DNA of 64,000 nt, from NCBI GenBank assembly GCA_944989445.1, contig CALYLW010000210.1:248001-312000 (forward strand), read 5' to 3'. The translations under genes were made by a program, and so were the position numbers. Of the stretch, positions 20,230 to 31,892 are shown piece by piece. The notes under the pieces are model-generated. The model ran no database searches and was not told where the DNA came from. It saw nothing but the letters and a program-made list of their open reading frames with translations. Position 1 is the first letter of the stretch; every line of letters starts with the position of its first letter. Source of the DNA: Ampullaceana balthica. Its lineage: Eukaryota > Mollusca > Gastropoda > Lymnaeidae.

Positions 20230-22540
20230 GTTCAATATAGACATAACATCAATGAGATGATGCAACAAATTAGAGAGTATTTTCTCAAAATGCACCAAAT
20301 TATTTAATACCAAAAACGACCTGAACATATCGATGTTGCTGAAATATGTCTGCCACTACAAATAACTTTGTTCCTGGGTTTCTACGTTCCGAGAGCCTCT
20401 AACTGAGATTTCTATTTTTGCGACACGAGACAGCGCCCCGTTACTTGTAACTTAGACATTTGTCATAAGATATCTCATATTACATTAACCTGTTGCCCTT
20501 TATAATGATTGTGCACACATTTTGGGTAAATTCATATATTTTCATAAGTGCCTACTATTGTAAAAATCGATTATCAATTTGAAGGAGGATTGCTAAAACC
20601 AGTAAGTGTATGATTTCCCCCCCCCCGTTCTCCAACTACCCACTTCCCTATGGAGCATTTTTAAAAAGAATATTTTATATTTAGGAACATTCAACTGTAA
20701 AAAGTCACGCGTATGTAATCTACGTTCTAATGTCAATCCCAATTAAAAACGATACGAATTTTCGTGTAGTATATAACTATACAATTTATTAATAATAGTA
20801 TTTTTGCACATTTGGATGTCTATTTAGGTTATTGTGACAGAGTAAATCTATACATAACTAAAGCTTACAATTAATTTGTTATAAGTTATAATACACATTA
20901 TTATAATACAGTAATAAAAAGGTAATGTTATAATTCATTCTTAAAATTTTACTTTTAAAATATAATTGTTTATCTCCCCTTAAATGTCATTTTCGGTCCT
21001 CTAAAAATTTTACTTTTAAAATATAATTGCATATCTCCCCTTAAATGACATTTTTCGGTCCTAAGGAAATTCTTTCTGGAAAGATTCTTTTTTTTTAATT
21101 CCTTTTTTAAAAACTCATATTATTACTCTCCATTTGTGATGTGGTTTTCTTAATTTAAAAACCACTCCAACACAACATGACGGAAAAACTGTGCATATTC
21201 ACGTGGAACACGCGTGACTTATAAAATGTATAAATATTTTATTTATAGAAAAAGCGTTCCTTATAAAAAAACAACAACTCGTGAGCCTATCAAGGCATAG
21301 AATATTAATTGATAGGAATGAAAACTATTACAGCTCAGTATAGAAGGGGTACTGGGAAATCCCTCTGCTGACCCAGTCTATGAATGTCTGCCAACAATGT
21401 TATTACTGCCTCATGTGCGGAACGACTGGTGGTGGAACCCACGCGGCTTGTTACTCAGAGAGAACTCCCCTCGCGATATTAATGTGCGTCTTCAACAATC
21501 AGGAGATTAGACCCGCCTATTCGTTAAATGCATTTCAATTACCCATTACCGCAGCGGATCATTTTGAAACCGTTTATCATAATTATATTTTTCAATGTAC
21601 ACGTAGTTTTAGTTTATGCAACGCGAAAGCTAGATTCTAAGTCGTAAATTAAATACAGAACGTGTTTAGATTATGTATATAATTAACAAATAAAATAACA
21701 CTCTGCACAACATTGCCTATTTTTTGCCAGTATACTTCAGATCGCCGTGACTAACCTATGAATAAAACAATTACCCGGCTATTATGTAAGAATGTTATGT
21801 GGGTTTGTTGTGGGGAAATCCCGGTCTGCGCCAGATCTATTTATTCCACCCCCTCCCCCAAAAACACACTCATGAGATCTGGTGACATGATTGTGTGAGG
21901 TAATCCCAAGCTGGGTGCATAGAGCCAAGGAATGTGAGAGCAGGCGATGTTGAGTCCGACTAAATATAGAATAGCTTCACTATGTTAGTTTAAAAAAATA
22001 ATAAAGACAAATAAAATATTTTAAGTTATAAACAAAGATCTATGATTCATTTAGCAAAAAATAGTAAAGGTTCTCTTTTCTCAAACTGAAATTTGATATT
22101 AGAATTTGGATTTTTAAAAATAATTTTAAAAATAATTTTCATAAATTTCATCCCCATCACCCAAGCACTCACAAAAATATTTATTGATATATTTTTTAAT
22201 CAGATTTCAATTTATTTGATTTCCGTAAATAAAAACGAAATCATGTTTTAAGATTCCAAATATAACACCGTGGTCGGATATCGTATAGCAGATGATAGGA
22301 TGTATCAACATAAATGGATACAGTATACAAACATGGTAATTTATATCAACATGATCAGATGAAGAATATAAACAACATATAATAAGTTATATATAAAGGA
22401 CCGAAAAAACAATAAAGTCAAGATAAGTTGTATCAACCTCACGGGATACAGAAACGTGTAAAAGAATTAGTAATCAGAACGTGATTTCATTATATGAGAG
22501 CACATATTACCTACTAAGTGGCTTATTTGTAGTATTAAGT
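20230..22540. other. No gene seen; contains a ~60-bp tandem duplication
   Basis: AT-rich. At 20943-21063 two ~60-bp units stand in tandem, each with ATTTTACTTTTAAAATATAA and TATCTCCCCTTAAATG. An 86-codon open frame at 21380-21640 (many Cys, no known domain) is not supported as a gene. Confidence 0.5.
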
Positions 22541-22762
22541 CAGGGGTGGGCAGATTACGACCCGCGGGCCGAATGAGGTCCGATACGGATTTCGATGTGC
22601 CACCCCGAAGCCTATGACGAATTCGAAAAAAAAATTAATAAATTTATGTTAAAGGTGAATATTTTGACTTCATCTGGTGATTAGTTTGTATGTATCTACA
22701 GTTCCTTGACGTTTCCTCTCTTAATTATATGGCCATTACCCTAAAAAATTTGACAACCACTG
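22541..22762. mobile_element. hAT-type MITE
   Basis: The left end CAGGGGTGGGCAGATTACG and the inverted right end CAGTGGTTGTCAAATTT agree at most positions, and both begin CAG as hAT termini do. The left end with its GACCCGCGGGCC block is of a kind widespread in animal hAT elements. Flanking 8-mers do not match, so the TSD is lost. Confidence 0.6.
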
Positions 22763-23197
22763 TTTACGTGATAATAAATACTCAAAGAATTTTATTGTCT
22801 CAATCTACGACCCATTGCTATAACCCATAGATTGTTGTATACATCAACAAATTCATGTTTTCAACACATTCTTACCTTTCTTCGTAATCCTAATTGTGTT
22901 GACAAGTTTAAAACAAAAATATTTTAACCTAATTTTTTTTTCTATCTGAGGCTTCCACTCTCCGTAATAAAAGTCAAGGGGGATCTGGCTACAGCATAGC
23001 CTCCCTTGAAGCTATGACGCACACCAGACGTATGGGTCTCACGTGCAAGTTGCCGTATCTCTAGTCTTAACCTTCTACCTAATTCAGGGCTAAAAGCCGT
23101 AACAGATCTACAACGGTTCTTGGACACACAGAATAATATCACAGTGTTAGTTAGTGTGGACCTTGAACGACATTACGTCATTGGCAACAACTTCCAT

Positions 23198-23413
23198 GAG
23201 GCTACCACGACAAAACCTAACGAGGCTACCACGACAAAACCTAACGAGGCTACCACGACAAAACCTAACGAGGCTACCACGACAAAACCTAACGAGGCTA
23301 CCACGACAAAACCTAACGAGGCTACCACGACAAAACCTAACGAGGCTACCACGACAAAACCTAACGAGGCTACCACGACAAAACCTAACAAGGCTACCAC
23401 GACAAAACCTAAC
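23198..23413 (+). repeat. 24-bp minisatellite, 9 copies
   Basis: Nine near-identical 24-bp units GAGGCTACCACGACAAAACC+TAAC; the last unit has AAG for GAG. All frames on both strands stay open because 24 is divisible by three, so the apparent ORFs (for example the Thr-rich EATTTKPN repeat) are by-products. Confidence 0.95.
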
Positions 23414-24349
23414 ATTGTCATTCGGGTTCATAGAGGCGCTGTTACAAGATTTAATAATCTATTTGTTAACTTAGAGTTAGAGCCGATAATACGACAAAAC
23501 GTTGCAATGTGTTAGGTGTTTATACATAGTTCCGAGATTCTATTGCGTTGCTCTGTGTGCATTTAAGTTTACGTCAGAACATATAAATAATGATTATGAA
23601 CAATTAAAAGTGTGTGCGTGTGTGTGTGTGTGTTCATCTGTAGGTGAGTGCTTTCCTGTGAAGACTATGTGTTTGTGTGTGCGTTAATGTGTGTCTTAGC
23701 GACTGTTTCAAAGGCATTCACCAGCCACCTGATCTACTTTCACCGGACAACGTCTGGATAAAATCTGTATAAACACACTATCATACGCACATGACACACA
23801 CATTCACTAACACGCACGCACACATCCATCAAAACTGGAAACACAAACACACAAAATCAGCACACCTTGTATATGCCTTATATTCTGCTAGAGCCCAAGA
23901 GAGTTACAAATAAGGGGACATAAGAGGCAAAGTGCCACCGATTTCTCTGCCCGAATTACCCAGCAGGGTTCAGAAAGAGGCTAAGGCCATCCCAAGGACA
24001 CTAGCGTGGGGATGTCACGTCTGTTACGTCAGGTCGATTTCCACAGGACCACAATAAAATGTTTTGAACCAGATTGTGATACAGGGCCTGGTATAATTGA
24101 GACTTAGTCTGAACTAATTTTTAAAAGTATGTGTCCATCTGACATGACGTGCTTCGAACTACATTAAATATGAACGTCATTTAATGGCCCATACTGTATG
24201 CTGACAAAAACAAGAATTCTATAATTTTGTTTTTACCGATATCAAATGTTTTCATAAGATGTTATCTAGAAATAGAATGTAAACATTAAGGAAAGTTGGT
24301 TGGGCATTGAGAGAAGAGTGGGCGCCACATGGGATGTAAAAGACAGAGG

Positions 24350-24859
24350 GGTAAGGTGTCGTAGGCCCGTAAGGTGTCGTAGGCCAGTAAGGTGTCGTAG
24401 GCCAGTAAGGTGTCGTAGGCCAGTAAGGTGTCGTAGGCCAGTAAGGTGTCGTAGGCCAGTAAGGTGTCGTAGGCCAGTAAGGTGTCGTAGGCCAGTAAGG
24501 TGTCGTAGGCCAGTAAGGTGTCGTAGGCCAGTAAGGTGTCGTAGGCCAGTAAGGTGTCGTAGGCCAGTAAGGTGTCGTAGGCCAGTAAGGTGTCGTAGGC
24601 CAGTAAGGTGTCGTAGGCCAGTAAGGTGTCGTAGGCCAGTAAGGTGTCGTAGGCCAGTAAGGTGTCGTAGGCCAGTAAGGTGTCGTAGGCCAGTAAGGTG
24701 TCGTAGGCCAGTAAGGTGTCGTAGGCCAGTAAGGTGTCGTAGGCCAGTAAGGTGTCGTAGGCCAGTAAGGTGTCGTAGGCCAGTAAGGTGTCGTAGGCCA
24801 GTAAGGTGTCGTAGGCCAGTAAGGTGTCGTAGGCCAGTAAGGTGTCGTAGGCCAGTAAG
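24350..24859 (+). repeat. 18-bp minisatellite, ~28 copies
   Basis: About 28 copies of TAAGGTGTCGTAGGCCAG. Only the first unit differs (GGCCCG), so the array is almost perfectly homogeneous, pointing to very recent expansion or strong homogenisation. Open frames on both strands (RCRRPV and TGLRHL repeats) follow from the unit length and are not evidence of coding. Confidence 0.97.
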
Positions 24860-24924
24860 GACTATCTTTTCATGAAGGAAATACGTATTTTCTGTACACA
24901 TATCCGGTATTATATATGTTTTAT

Positions 24925-25245
24925 ATCGTTTTAATTTTTATCAACACACTTTTGTTGTTCCATTCGCAAGAACAAACATACAAATCCCCGTTCTTCACGT
25001 TTTAAATTTTGGACGTGTAAGGGTTGCCTGAACAAACCAGGAAGGTCAACACACTATCATTATTAACGTGTAAGGGTTGCCTGAACAAAGCAGGAAGGTC
25101 AACACACTATCATTATTAACGTGTAAGGGTTGCCTGAACAAAGCAGGAAGGCCAACACAATATCATTATTAAAATATCTGATAAAAAGTTCCAGACGAGA
25201 CATAAATAATGGATAAGCGTAGGAAACAATACTCTTCTGCATAGA
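24925..25245 (+). mobile_element. LINE 3'-end fragment with internal triplication
   Basis: Matches the LINE 3' family best read at 34745-35052: TTCCATTCGCAAGAACAAAC, the GGGTTGCCTGAACAA block (protein WNGLPE in the better copy), and the terminal CTTCTGCATAGAAGGA hairpin. The GGTTGCC segment is repeated three times (25013-25171). Confidence 0.75.
25013..25171 (+). repeat. 53-bp tandem triplication inside the LINE fragment
   Basis: Three 53-bp units starting ACGTGTAAGGGTTGCCTGAA at 25013, 25066 and 25119. They differ at only a few positions, so the triplication is younger than the LINE insertion. Confidence 0.9.
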
Positions 25246-25369
25246 AGGATGAAGAAATCGTCACAATTCTCTATTTTGGTTTTAGGCGCTTGCTTCTCTT
25301 AACACCGTGGCTATTTATGGCAATGACAGTCTAGTTTCAGGCAATTTTTGTCTTTATTACCTGTGTATC

Positions 25370-25980
25370 GTATTCGTATATACTCGTTCTAAAGCCGACC
25401 TTTTTTTTGGACAAAATCTAGGTGAAAAAGTTGCGGGGTCGGCTTATGAGCGGGTGGGTCATTTGTGATTTCTGCATGTATATTGAATATCGGTGTTGTT
25501 ATTTTATACCATAAATGTCCTTTTCTACATTCTACAAGATTCGACTGCTCTACCAGAAGCTATAATATAATATTGAACATCTGCACTTACCTTATTTAAT
25601 CATTTTATTTATTTTTGTGAATGTTTTAATAAATTGTTATACAAATTTTGTTTTTAACAACGAATTTTAATGTACGCGCTTTCGCCACTGTTTACCAAAG
25701 AAATTTCTTTTTTTTTAAAATACGGGTAACTCTTGCCTAACAAAGAGCACAAAGACAAAGATATGCAGTACAAAGTAACAATCATAATGACTGATTTAGC
25801 TTGCAGTTTTAGAAAAATGTGTACCATTTTGTTTAAGCTGTCCTATTATTATTTTTTTTGAGAGGGGGGGGGGTTCAGCTTGCGAGTGGGTTATACACTT
25901 TTAATACTTTTCTCTTCCAAAAGAGGGGGGGGGGTCGGCTTATGAACGAACGGGCTATAGAACGAGTATATTCGGTAACA
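25370..25980 (+). mobile_element. MITE with ~20-bp terminal inverted repeats
   Basis: The left end CGTATATACTCGTTCTAAAG and the inverse of the right end CGAATATACTCGTTCTATAG match closely. Both ends continue into GCCGACC / GGTCGGC next to a homopolymer run. The internal sequence is AT-rich and non-coding. A truncated, inverted copy lies at 19640-20068. Superfamily not determined. Confidence 0.72.
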
Positions 25981-26483
25981 TGTCAGTGATAAGCTCGTTT
26001 ATAACATTATCTTGAAGATTCACAACCGTGGTATGTGACATGTACAGTTTTTATTTAATCTGTGGCTAAATTAAGGCGCCGCAGTGCGCTGTTTTTTTTA
26101 ATGGCCAAAATTAATGCAGATGTTCAGGCCTTAAAAACACGCCAGGGTTTCAGCTTTGTATAAGCGAAGAACTGACACTTTACAAACACACATAAAGATG
26201 GAGTGTTACTACCATCAACAGCCATAGGATCAAAATATCTACTTTTCTCCAGAATCCAAACCGGTAGCAGCAGCGGCGTAGCAAAAAGGGGCAGGGCAGG
26301 GCAGATAAGGTAAAAGAAAGTGAGGTCTGTATCTAAAGGAAAGAAAACCCTGGAAGAAATTACAAAATAAATGAAGGAACTATTATAAAATATATATTAA
26401 AGTTCAAACCACCAAAACTAATAAGGACGACGACGACGATGACAGACCTGTGCAGTTCGATGGATGTGATGATGATGGTGATG

Positions 26484-26720
26484 GATAGCTTCACATACCT
26501 TGGAAGCATCATCGACACTCAAGGAGGGACAGACGCCGATGTAAGAGTGAGAATTGGCAAAGCAAGATCATCATTTAAACAGCTAAAAAAAGTTTGGAAC
26601 TGCAACAACTTGACTCTTCATACCAAGGTCAGGATATTCAACACCACAGTAAAGCCTGTCCTACTGTATGGAGCAGAAACATGGCGAATAAGGAGAACTT
26701 TAAATCAGTTCGAGAAGCGC
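26484..26720 (+). pseudogene. LINE reverse transcriptase C-terminal fragment
   Basis: A 79-codon open stretch reading SFTYLGSIIDTQGGTDADV, then KVRIFNTTVKPVLLYGAETW. This is the segment just after the RT catalytic core in RTE/CR1-like LINE proteins. It is much better conserved in frame than the surrounding DNA. Both ends are lost: a GAT-rich run precedes it and unrelated sequence follows. The source family differs from the LINE at 17036. Confidence 0.8.
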
Positions 26721-27080
26721 CCCATCACGGCAAAACCTCTGCCATCTTTTAACATATCTAAACGTTTGACCTTTGTCACTGACGGTCATCGTCTTCCTCG
26801 TGGGCTCCTAGAGGAATCTTTCGCAGGAGCACGGCGGTTTAGAGGCGTTGTAAAGGGGGTTTAAGAAAAGTTAATTTCGGAAACAACAATAAGATACGCG
26901 AGGCACAGTTGAAAGCAAGGACGAGAGTGGCGGCGAGACGCAACAATTGAAAGAAGCCTGGCATGTACAAAGCATCTGAGAAAAAACTGTTTCTCACGAT
27001 GAAACAACGATGGTTTCCGCAATACGTCTGCCGATATAGCGGTATATTTTTTGAAGTTTTTAAATTTTCAATGAACATTT

Positions 27081-27142
27081 GTGAAAATCCGCGATGCACT
27101 GAGACAGCGAATCTTAAACCGCGAAGTTGTGCGGGATTACTG
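27081..27142 (-). mobile_element. Possible pogo/Tigger-type terminal inverted repeat
   Basis: Read inward on the minus strand it begins CAGTAATCCCGCACAACTTC and then TCGCGG, the style of Tigger/pogo ends, and it is bordered by TA at 27143-27144 as pogo-type insertion into TA predicts. The other end was not found, so this is a truncated copy or a chance match. Confidence 0.35.
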
Positions 27143-27527
27143 TAGTCAGATGGTTATTCTTATGCTAAATCATGGCTTCATTATCGTGCTTATAATGTCC
27201 TTTGTCTTGTAGCACACGCACAACGAATGAATCAACGTTTCGCTAATCTAAATGATTTGATAACTTGCACAAACTAAATCCCAAAACTGCCAAATATGAT
27301 TTATAAGCTCAAAACAAGGCTAATTTTAGCATTTGGAAGGAATTAGAAACCATATTTTTTTAAAAAAAGAGATGTTATTGAAAAAGAACAGGAATATGTT
27401 GTGACAAAAGGAATCAAAAAATGTGGCCAGAAGTTATTGTTAAAATGTAATACATCATTAAATTCCTGTTTAAACTTAATTCCGCATTTCGCGTCCACAG
27501 AGAGGACAACAAGAGTGAAAATATGTA

Positions 27528-28114
27528 TCTTCTCTATATATAACTCTCCACGTTGCCCAACCATGCGGGACACCACGCACGCACGCCGACTCTCTAACCC
27601 TCCTCCCGCCCCCTTCACCAAAGCGAGTATGTGCAAACGAGCATGACCCTCGCTGGGGTCGACCAATGTCTCGAGACTAACATGGTCCGTGCGTTCAATT
27701 GCATTGTTCCTTCACAGAATAACGTGAGATTCGTAGTGTACTGGTTATCACGTCCGCCTTATACGGGGAAGCTCCTGGGTTCAAGCCCCAGCGAAAAAAT
27801 ATATATTTTTTTTAAAATGTCTTTTTGTGCCCTTTCTTTTACGCCTTTATTGCCAACATGGCTGAGCCTCGCTAGGGTCGGCCAATCACAGTTTATGGTT
27901 GGCAAGCTAATGTGGTAAAGGGTTGGTGGGCAGGTAGATAACCACAGTGCGAATGTCTCGAAACCAACAATGTGTCGTCAGTCCCCCCCCCCAAACCGAC
28001 GTTCACTCGCGATGTTTTGATTTCTTCGTGCTGTACTTTGTGTCCGTTCTTTCTCCAATTTCTTTGCAATCTCCATGAGCAAGTCTGGCGTATGCTACGC
28101 CGCGGGGCGTCTAG
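27528..28114 (+). mobile_element. Non-autonomous Helitron, copy 1
   Basis: The 5' end is TC followed by TCTATATATAAC. The 3' end is hairpin ACGCC-GCGG-GGCGT directly followed by CTAG and then T, as Helitrons require (insertion between A and T, no TSD). It aligns with 30074-30629 over most of its length (shared GCGAGTATGTGCAAA, GGTCGGCCAATCACAGTTTA, GGTGGGCAGGTAGATAACC). It carries a tRNA-Val-like block and no Rep/helicase. The exact 5' base is uncertain by a few positions. Confidence 0.78.
27726..27797 (+). pseudogene. tRNA-Val-like sequence inside Helitron copy 1
   Basis: TAGTGTACTGGTTATCACG differs from the typical animal tRNA-Val D arm at one base, and the T arm CTGGG-TTCAAGC-CCCAG is perfect. 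The anticodon stem is damaged (CCGCC against GGGGA) and the loop reads CTTATAC. The acceptor stem does not pair. It is therefore a relic, although the internal promoter boxes remain recognisable. Confidence 0.72.
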
Positions 28115-28422
28115 TAGGAAATATTTTAGATCAGATGCATCTGCCTGTTTTGAAAAATACAGTACTCCGAGGTCATCATGTAATAACAACACGTAAAAGC
28201 AAGGTTTTTTTTGACTATACATCCCTTATATATGAGATAAAGCTAAAAGTATTGATTGCGTTCGTTATAATGCGCACCGCGCGACAGACTAGCATAAACA
28301 TTTACATGTGTGTCCGAGTGGTGGCTAAGTTATTAAAACAATAAAGTCCAAGTCAGTAACTGTTAAGGATATCAAACAGGTTTATTAACTCAAGACACAG
28401 AATACACATTTAAGTAACTTCT

Positions 28423-28431
28423 CTCTCTATC

Positions 28432-28517
<86 letters not shown>

Positions 28518-28585
28518 GCTATCTCTACACTCTCTCTCTCTCTCTCTCTATGCTATCTCTACACACTCTCTCTCTCTCTCTCTCA
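28423..28585 (+). repeat. (CT)n microsatellite with interruptions
   Basis: Long TCTC run broken by CTACGCTATCTCTACA-type insertions that themselves repeat. Confidence 0.95.
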
Positions 28586-28724
28586 CAGACCAGTCGCTCT
28601 CCTGACCCCTGTGACATCGAGGGCTGGAGTGAACCTCCAGTGACCCGTGGAGGTCAACTATAGCAGACGGGTACTCATGCTACATAGAGATACACAGTTA
28701 TTAGAGATAAACTAAAAGTGAATT

Positions 28725-28960
28725 AATTTAATTACGGTAGTTTCGATCGATCTGAATTTTTGATACAATGCATTGTTAGGTAACACACGTTTATGTGCAA
28801 AATTTCAGCTCGATAGGATCACGGGAAGTGGGTCATTTTTGACGTTCTTTTTTCCTCGGGTGGGACCAACACTTTATCAACATTTAAATCTCTAAGACAG
28901 ACACACAGTAAGACATAACGACAAGACAGGGAAGTTAATATAAGGGATTTAAAAATAAAA
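28725..28960 (+). repeat. Dispersed repeat (TTGATACAATGCATTG family)
   Basis: Contains TTGATACAATGCATTG, AAAATTTCAGCTCGATAGGA, CACGGGAAGTGGGTCATTTT and TAATATAAGGGATTTAAAAA. The right half matches 63849-64000 in reverse complement. The left half resembles 4054-4190 and 57460-57545, making this one of the most widely spread families in the window. No coding sequence. Confidence 0.7.
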
Positions 28961-29549
28961 AATAGATCTTACGCATTGAACCAAGTTTATGTAACCCCAG
29001 ATTTAAACTGAGCTCATTTGCAGACAGGTACAAATTACCAAATAACATTCTACAATATTCTATAACACACCAGATCATTCATCCAAGAATCAAACAAGTA
29101 GTTGTGATCTAATATATATTGAAACTCAGGAAGCAGAAGTTGTAAAATAAGTAGCTTTATTTACGTCGTTTCTGACATGGTTTTCAGTAAGCTATAGGGG
29201 ATGGTATCAATATAATAGGTTGCAGAGGTCAAATGTATAGTTATACTGCTGTCATGGCCGGAAAATATACAGGTGTTCAACAAATACTCAAAGACACAAA
29301 TCTTAACGACGACCTAGTACCTTGCCAAAACAATTCATTTAACCAAGGTTTGTTTAATGCATCTTCAAATTAAACGAAATCTCTAAAAAAAAATTACATT
29401 AAAACCCTGTTTTACACGTTGCACATTCTTTTCCATGTCCAGCGACCGTTCTAATCGCTGCTACAGACTTCAGGATACGCGGTGTGGTGTAAGAGCCGAT
29501 GCAGTGAACATACAAGTGAGACATTTTAATGTTACTTTGACAACTAAGC

Positions 29550-29580
<31 letters not shown>

Positions 29581-30073
29581 GGCAGACGAAAACTGAAACA
29601 CTGGAACAATCGAAGGAACTTTACTAGTCGCAATAGAACTGTTTAAAAATATATTTATATATTTTTGCTATCAAAATAAATGTTTTGCAGAATTACCTAG
29701 ATACAAATGAAATAAGGATTGAATGGTTTGACGTTATGTTGAAAATCTTATGAGAAAACCGCAGTCTTTTAACTGAACCTCCTCCCAGACGAAGAACGAG
29801 AGAAAATATTTTGATGATGGAAATGAAGTTCTAGCCTTGTCACATGAAGGAGTTGAGGAATTTTTTAAAATTATGCCTCAATATAGCTAAGGTTACTGTA
29901 GGTTTTTATGCAGCTATAGATTTAGAATTTTTATAAATATTTTTCTGAAATCAGCTTACGTAATGGTCTTTGATGTTAGTGATTTCTAATTAGATTACGG
30001 ACTGTGATTTCACTTATATTTCACATTAATGGACGTTAATTACGATGTTTTTGCTCAAAGTAACCCTGCCTAA
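28961..30073. other. No gene seen
   Basis: AT-rich; a short GACA run at 29552-29578. No domain or RNA recognised. Confidence 0.45.
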
Positions 30074-30629
30074 TCTATATATATAATTCACCAAAGCGAG
30101 TATGTGCAAAGAAGGATGATGAATGAGCCTCGATGGGGTAAATCAATTAGTTTATAGTTGGCAAGCAGAGGTGGTCTCGAGACCAGCAATGGCACTTGCG
30201 TTCAATTGCGTTGTTCCTTCTCAGAATAACGTGTGATTCGTAGTGTACTAATTATCCCGTCCACCTTACACGCGGAAGGTCCTGGGTTCAAGCCCCAGCG
30301 AGAACATTATATACAAATTTGTAAAAAGGTGTGTTTGTGCCCGTTCTTTTCGCCCTTTTTTTTTGCGGACATGGCTGACCCTCGCTAGGGTCGGCCAATC
30401 ACAGTTTATGGTTGGCAAGCTAGAGTAGTGAAGGGTGGTGGGCAGGTAGATAACCGCAGTGTGAAATTCTCAAAACCAACAATGTGTCGGTGGTTCCCCT
30501 CTCCCACCGATGTTCACTCGTGTTGTTTAGTTTTCTTCCTGTTGTAGTTTGCTTCTGTTCTTTCCCCCATTTCTTTGCACTATCAATGAGCAAGTCTGCG
30601 GCGTATGCTACTCCGCGGGGAGTATCTAG
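30074..30629 (+). mobile_element. Non-autonomous Helitron, copy 2
   Basis: Begins with TCTATATATATAATTCACC after a host A. It ends with hairpin ACTCC-GCGG-GGAGT, then ATCTAG and T. Compared with copy 1 (ACGCC/GGCGT), the stem differs by one paired change (G-C to T-A) that keeps the hairpin, which supports its function in transposition. It contains a tRNA-Val-like block at the same place. Confidence 0.8.
30233..30305 (+). pseudogene. tRNA-Val-like sequence inside Helitron copy 2
   Basis: The anticodon loop CTTACAC reads TAC (Val) and the T arm CTGGG-TTCAAGC-CCCAG is intact. The D arm is damaged (TGTACTAATTATCC) and the anticodon stem has one mismatch (TCCAC/GCGGA). Copies 1 and 2 have lost different parts, so the ancestor carried a more complete tRNA-Val. 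Confidence 0.75.
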
Positions 30630-31102
30630 TATAATAATATTACTTGGAATATTCTTTTACAATTTCTTTGAGAGATGCTTTTATAAACATAAGTTAATCA
30701 AACATTAATTTTGATTATCAACGAGTACACTAAGAAAAGATATTTTGGCATTTTAGCAATGAAGACATTGCTATGACAAAGATTTTGGCACGAGGAAAAG
30801 AAAAGAATTTCAATTTTAGATCCCGAAAAGAAAGCTATTCATTTTTTATTTTTAACGTTACCATTTATAATTTTTCTTATTAATACTCTCAAATAACATA
30901 CATATATCAAGTATTTCCTTTACAATAACATTTTATTTCATTGGATCAGGGGGAGGGGGGGGCACATATTGGCAACAGCACCGTGAGGCAGAAACCCACA
31001 CTAGACCGCTGGGTAACAGTAACATTTCTGTAAAGTACACCGTGGGACTCATTTTGCTTTTCTTTTGACCCAGCTGTGAATATTGGCTCAATACTTTCTA
31101 CA

Positions 31103-31413
31103 CCCAACCCTACCACACACAACCATACCACACACAACCCTACCGCACACAACCCTACCTCACACAACCATACCACACACAACCATACCACACACACACA
31201 CCACCCTACCACACACAACCCTACCACACACACCCTACACACACAACCCTACCACACCCAACCCTACCGCACACAACCCTACCTCACACAACCATACCAC
31301 ACACAACCATACCACACACAACCATACCACACACAACCCTACCACACACAACCCTACCACACACAACCCTACCACACCCAAACCTACCACACCCAAACCT
31401 ACTACGCCCAACC
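31103..31413 (+). repeat. CCCTACCACACACAA minisatellite
   Basis: About 20 imperfect ~15-bp units alternating CCCTACCACACACAA and CCATACCACACACAA, with a few short or longer (CA)n variants. Apparent Thr/Pro/His-rich frames come from the repeat. Confidence 0.93.
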
Positions 31414-31892
31414 ATCTATCTCTCCACTCTATCTACCTCCGTGTGTGTAAAGTGTAACTCTTTGCCTTTCATTAATTTCTCTTGGAAACCTCTCTCAAAG
31501 CAGTCTTTTTTTCAGACCCCCCTCCTTTACTTTACCAAATAACTATTTTAGAACCGCCATGCATATTTTAGAACTGTAAAAACAAGCTGACGACAGTGCA
31601 GTCTGAAATCTGGTACAAGGATGAGCTTAGTCAGTGGACAATACATAAAGGGATTCTCATACTGCGTTATTAACAGAGACATATTTCAATCGTTGTGGAT
31701 ATTACCACGTATTTCTTTTACACTATTTTATTTATGTTTGTTTTGGAATCAAATTTAGATGAAAAATATATTTTTTTTTAAAATGAATTTTTTCAAATCT
31801 GATAAAGATATGTCAATCATTTGAGGAGAAATTATTTCTCAGTAAATATTTAAAAAATTAACTTAACCTTAAAAAAAATATCATCTTTGACA

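Noticed and set aside
21380..21640. Cys-rich 86-codon ORF
   Set aside because: No signal peptide, known motif or Kozak/splice support; average length for chance in this DNA.
23120..23515. Open frames through the 24-bp array (Thr/Lys/Pro repeat protein)
   Set aside because: The unit length is a multiple of three and lacks stops, so all frames on both strands are open; there are no flanking domain or splice signals.
24266..24901. Long ORFs on both strands (TGLRHL and RCRRPV repeats)
   Set aside because: Direct result of an 18-bp unit without stops; no coding support outside the array.
27726..30305. Functional tRNA-Val genes
   Set aside because: Acceptor stems do not pair and other arms are damaged in both; they lie inside Helitrons.
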